Origin: Candidatus Tityobacter terrigena
GTDB taxonomy: Bacteria; Vulcanimicrobiota; Vulcanimicrobiia; Vulcanimicrobiales; Vulcanimicrobiaceae
Reading direction: 5' to 3'
Assembly (NCBI GenBank): GCA_003156715.1
Contig: PMHO01000048.1
Span: forward strand, 11,448 to 72,241
DNA length: 60,794 bases
This document shows positions 60,665 to 60,794 of this stretch, in pieces. Made by a program: the position numbers and the translations under genes. The stretch's first letter is position 1; the number at the start of each line of letters is the position of its first letter. The notes beneath the pieces were generated by a model that saw nothing but the letters and a program-made list of their open reading frames with translations, made no database searches and was not told where the DNA came from.

Positions 60665-60794
60665 TTGACCAGACGCTTGCGGGCCTTTGCCGTCGTTCTC
60701 GCGTGCGCGATCGTCGTCGCGTGTTCGGGAAACGGCACGTCGCTGAATTCGCCGCATGGTCAGGCAAGTGCTACGCCTAACGGCCAAGGCGCGC
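60665..60794 (+). CDS. Lipoprotein, N-terminal part (runs off window)
   Basis: A TTG at 60665, with GAGAGG about 6 bases upstream, opens a frame that reads MTRRLRAFAVVLACAIVVAC, then SGNGTSLNSPHGQ to the window end. The charged start, hydrophobic core and VVAC lipobox mark a lipoprotein signal. Only 43 residues are visible, so the mature domain is unknown. The Ser/Gly/Asn-rich stretch after the Cys resembles that of the lipoproteins at 9-11 kb. Confidence 0.65.
   Translation, partial: MTRRLRAFAVVLACAIVVACSGNGTSLNSPHGQASATPNGQGA

Noticed and set aside
1..60794. CRISPR array, tRNA genes, rRNA, IS elements or prophage
   Set aside because: No regularly spaced repeats, cloverleaf-forming sequences, transposase or integrase motifs were seen on either strand.

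Overview
The window is a high-GC bacterial chromosome segment, densely packed and mostly free of mobile DNA. It carries a long ribosomal-protein operon, ruvCAB, a PASTA-domain Ser/Thr kinase beside a class B penicillin-binding protein, a zinc-type S14, a pyrimidine operon headed by pyrR, and many RsbU/SpoIIE-type phosphatases with STAS and HATPase partners. That mix, with several secreted beta-propeller lipoproteins, suggests a deep-branching Terrabacteria-like lineage; Vulcanimicrobiota/Eremiobacterota (WPS-2) is my best guess. This is inference, because no 16S rRNA is present.

Layout. (1) 1-9.05 kb, minus strand: rplC-D-W-B, rpsS, rplV, rpsC, rplP, rpmC, rpsQ, rplN-X-E, rpsN-H, rplF-R, rpsE, rplO (partial). 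A near-consensus sigma-70 promoter sits just before rplC. rpsJ is not upstream of rplC and rpmD is missing between rpsE and rplO. S3, L22, S17 and L15 carry long low-complexity tails. (2) 9.0-12.6 kb: a tandem duplication of a lipoprotein gene with the adjacent queA 3' end. It leaves a queA remnant with a 606-bp in-frame deletion between two diverged lipoprotein paralogs. The intact queA has no canonical start codon for its conserved N-terminus. (3) 12.7-20.3 kb, minus: SpoIID-like protein, ruvB, ruvA, ruvC, PASTA kinase, PBP2-type transpeptidase, and a Cys-motif protein of unknown function. (4) 20.3-29.1 kb: MscS channel, then a partner-switching cluster with an RsbW-like ATPase, a PAS-GAF-PP2C-HATPase fusion, a second PP2C phosphatase, a canonical STAS protein and a degenerate STAS protein that meets it tail to tail. 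A GH15 glucoamylase/trehalase follows. (5) 29-35.1 kb: carB, MFS carboxylate transporter, a 51-residue membrane protein, a c-type cytochrome and pdxH. (6) 35.1-38.8 kb: a less GC-rich island with two paralogous alpha-helical repeat proteins and a small secreted repeat protein preceded by nested palindromes. (7) 38.8-54.6 kb, minus: one long run, valS-pyrR-pyrB-pyrC-unknown-carA-BatD-MoxR-unknown-penicillin acylase, then SpoIIE-DUF58-VWA. (8) 54.8-60.8 kb, plus: pstS-pstC-pstA-pstB, an opposing solo LuxR-type HTH, a second large PstS-like protein and the start of another lipoprotein.

How the genes fit together: translation (ribosomal proteins, queA, valS), DNA repair (ruvCAB), envelope synthesis and sensing (PASTA kinase, PBP, SpoIID-like protein, MscS), a stress partner-switching network whose sigma factor is not in the window, de novo pyrimidine synthesis (carA, carB, pyrB, pyrC, pyrR), a MoxR/BatA/BatD-like envelope complex split into two gene groups, and high-affinity phosphate uptake. 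Translational coupling by 1- to 4-bp overlaps is common, including three TTGA stop/start junctions. Two genes have a strong Shine-Dalgarno sequence followed by CTG as the only well-placed start.
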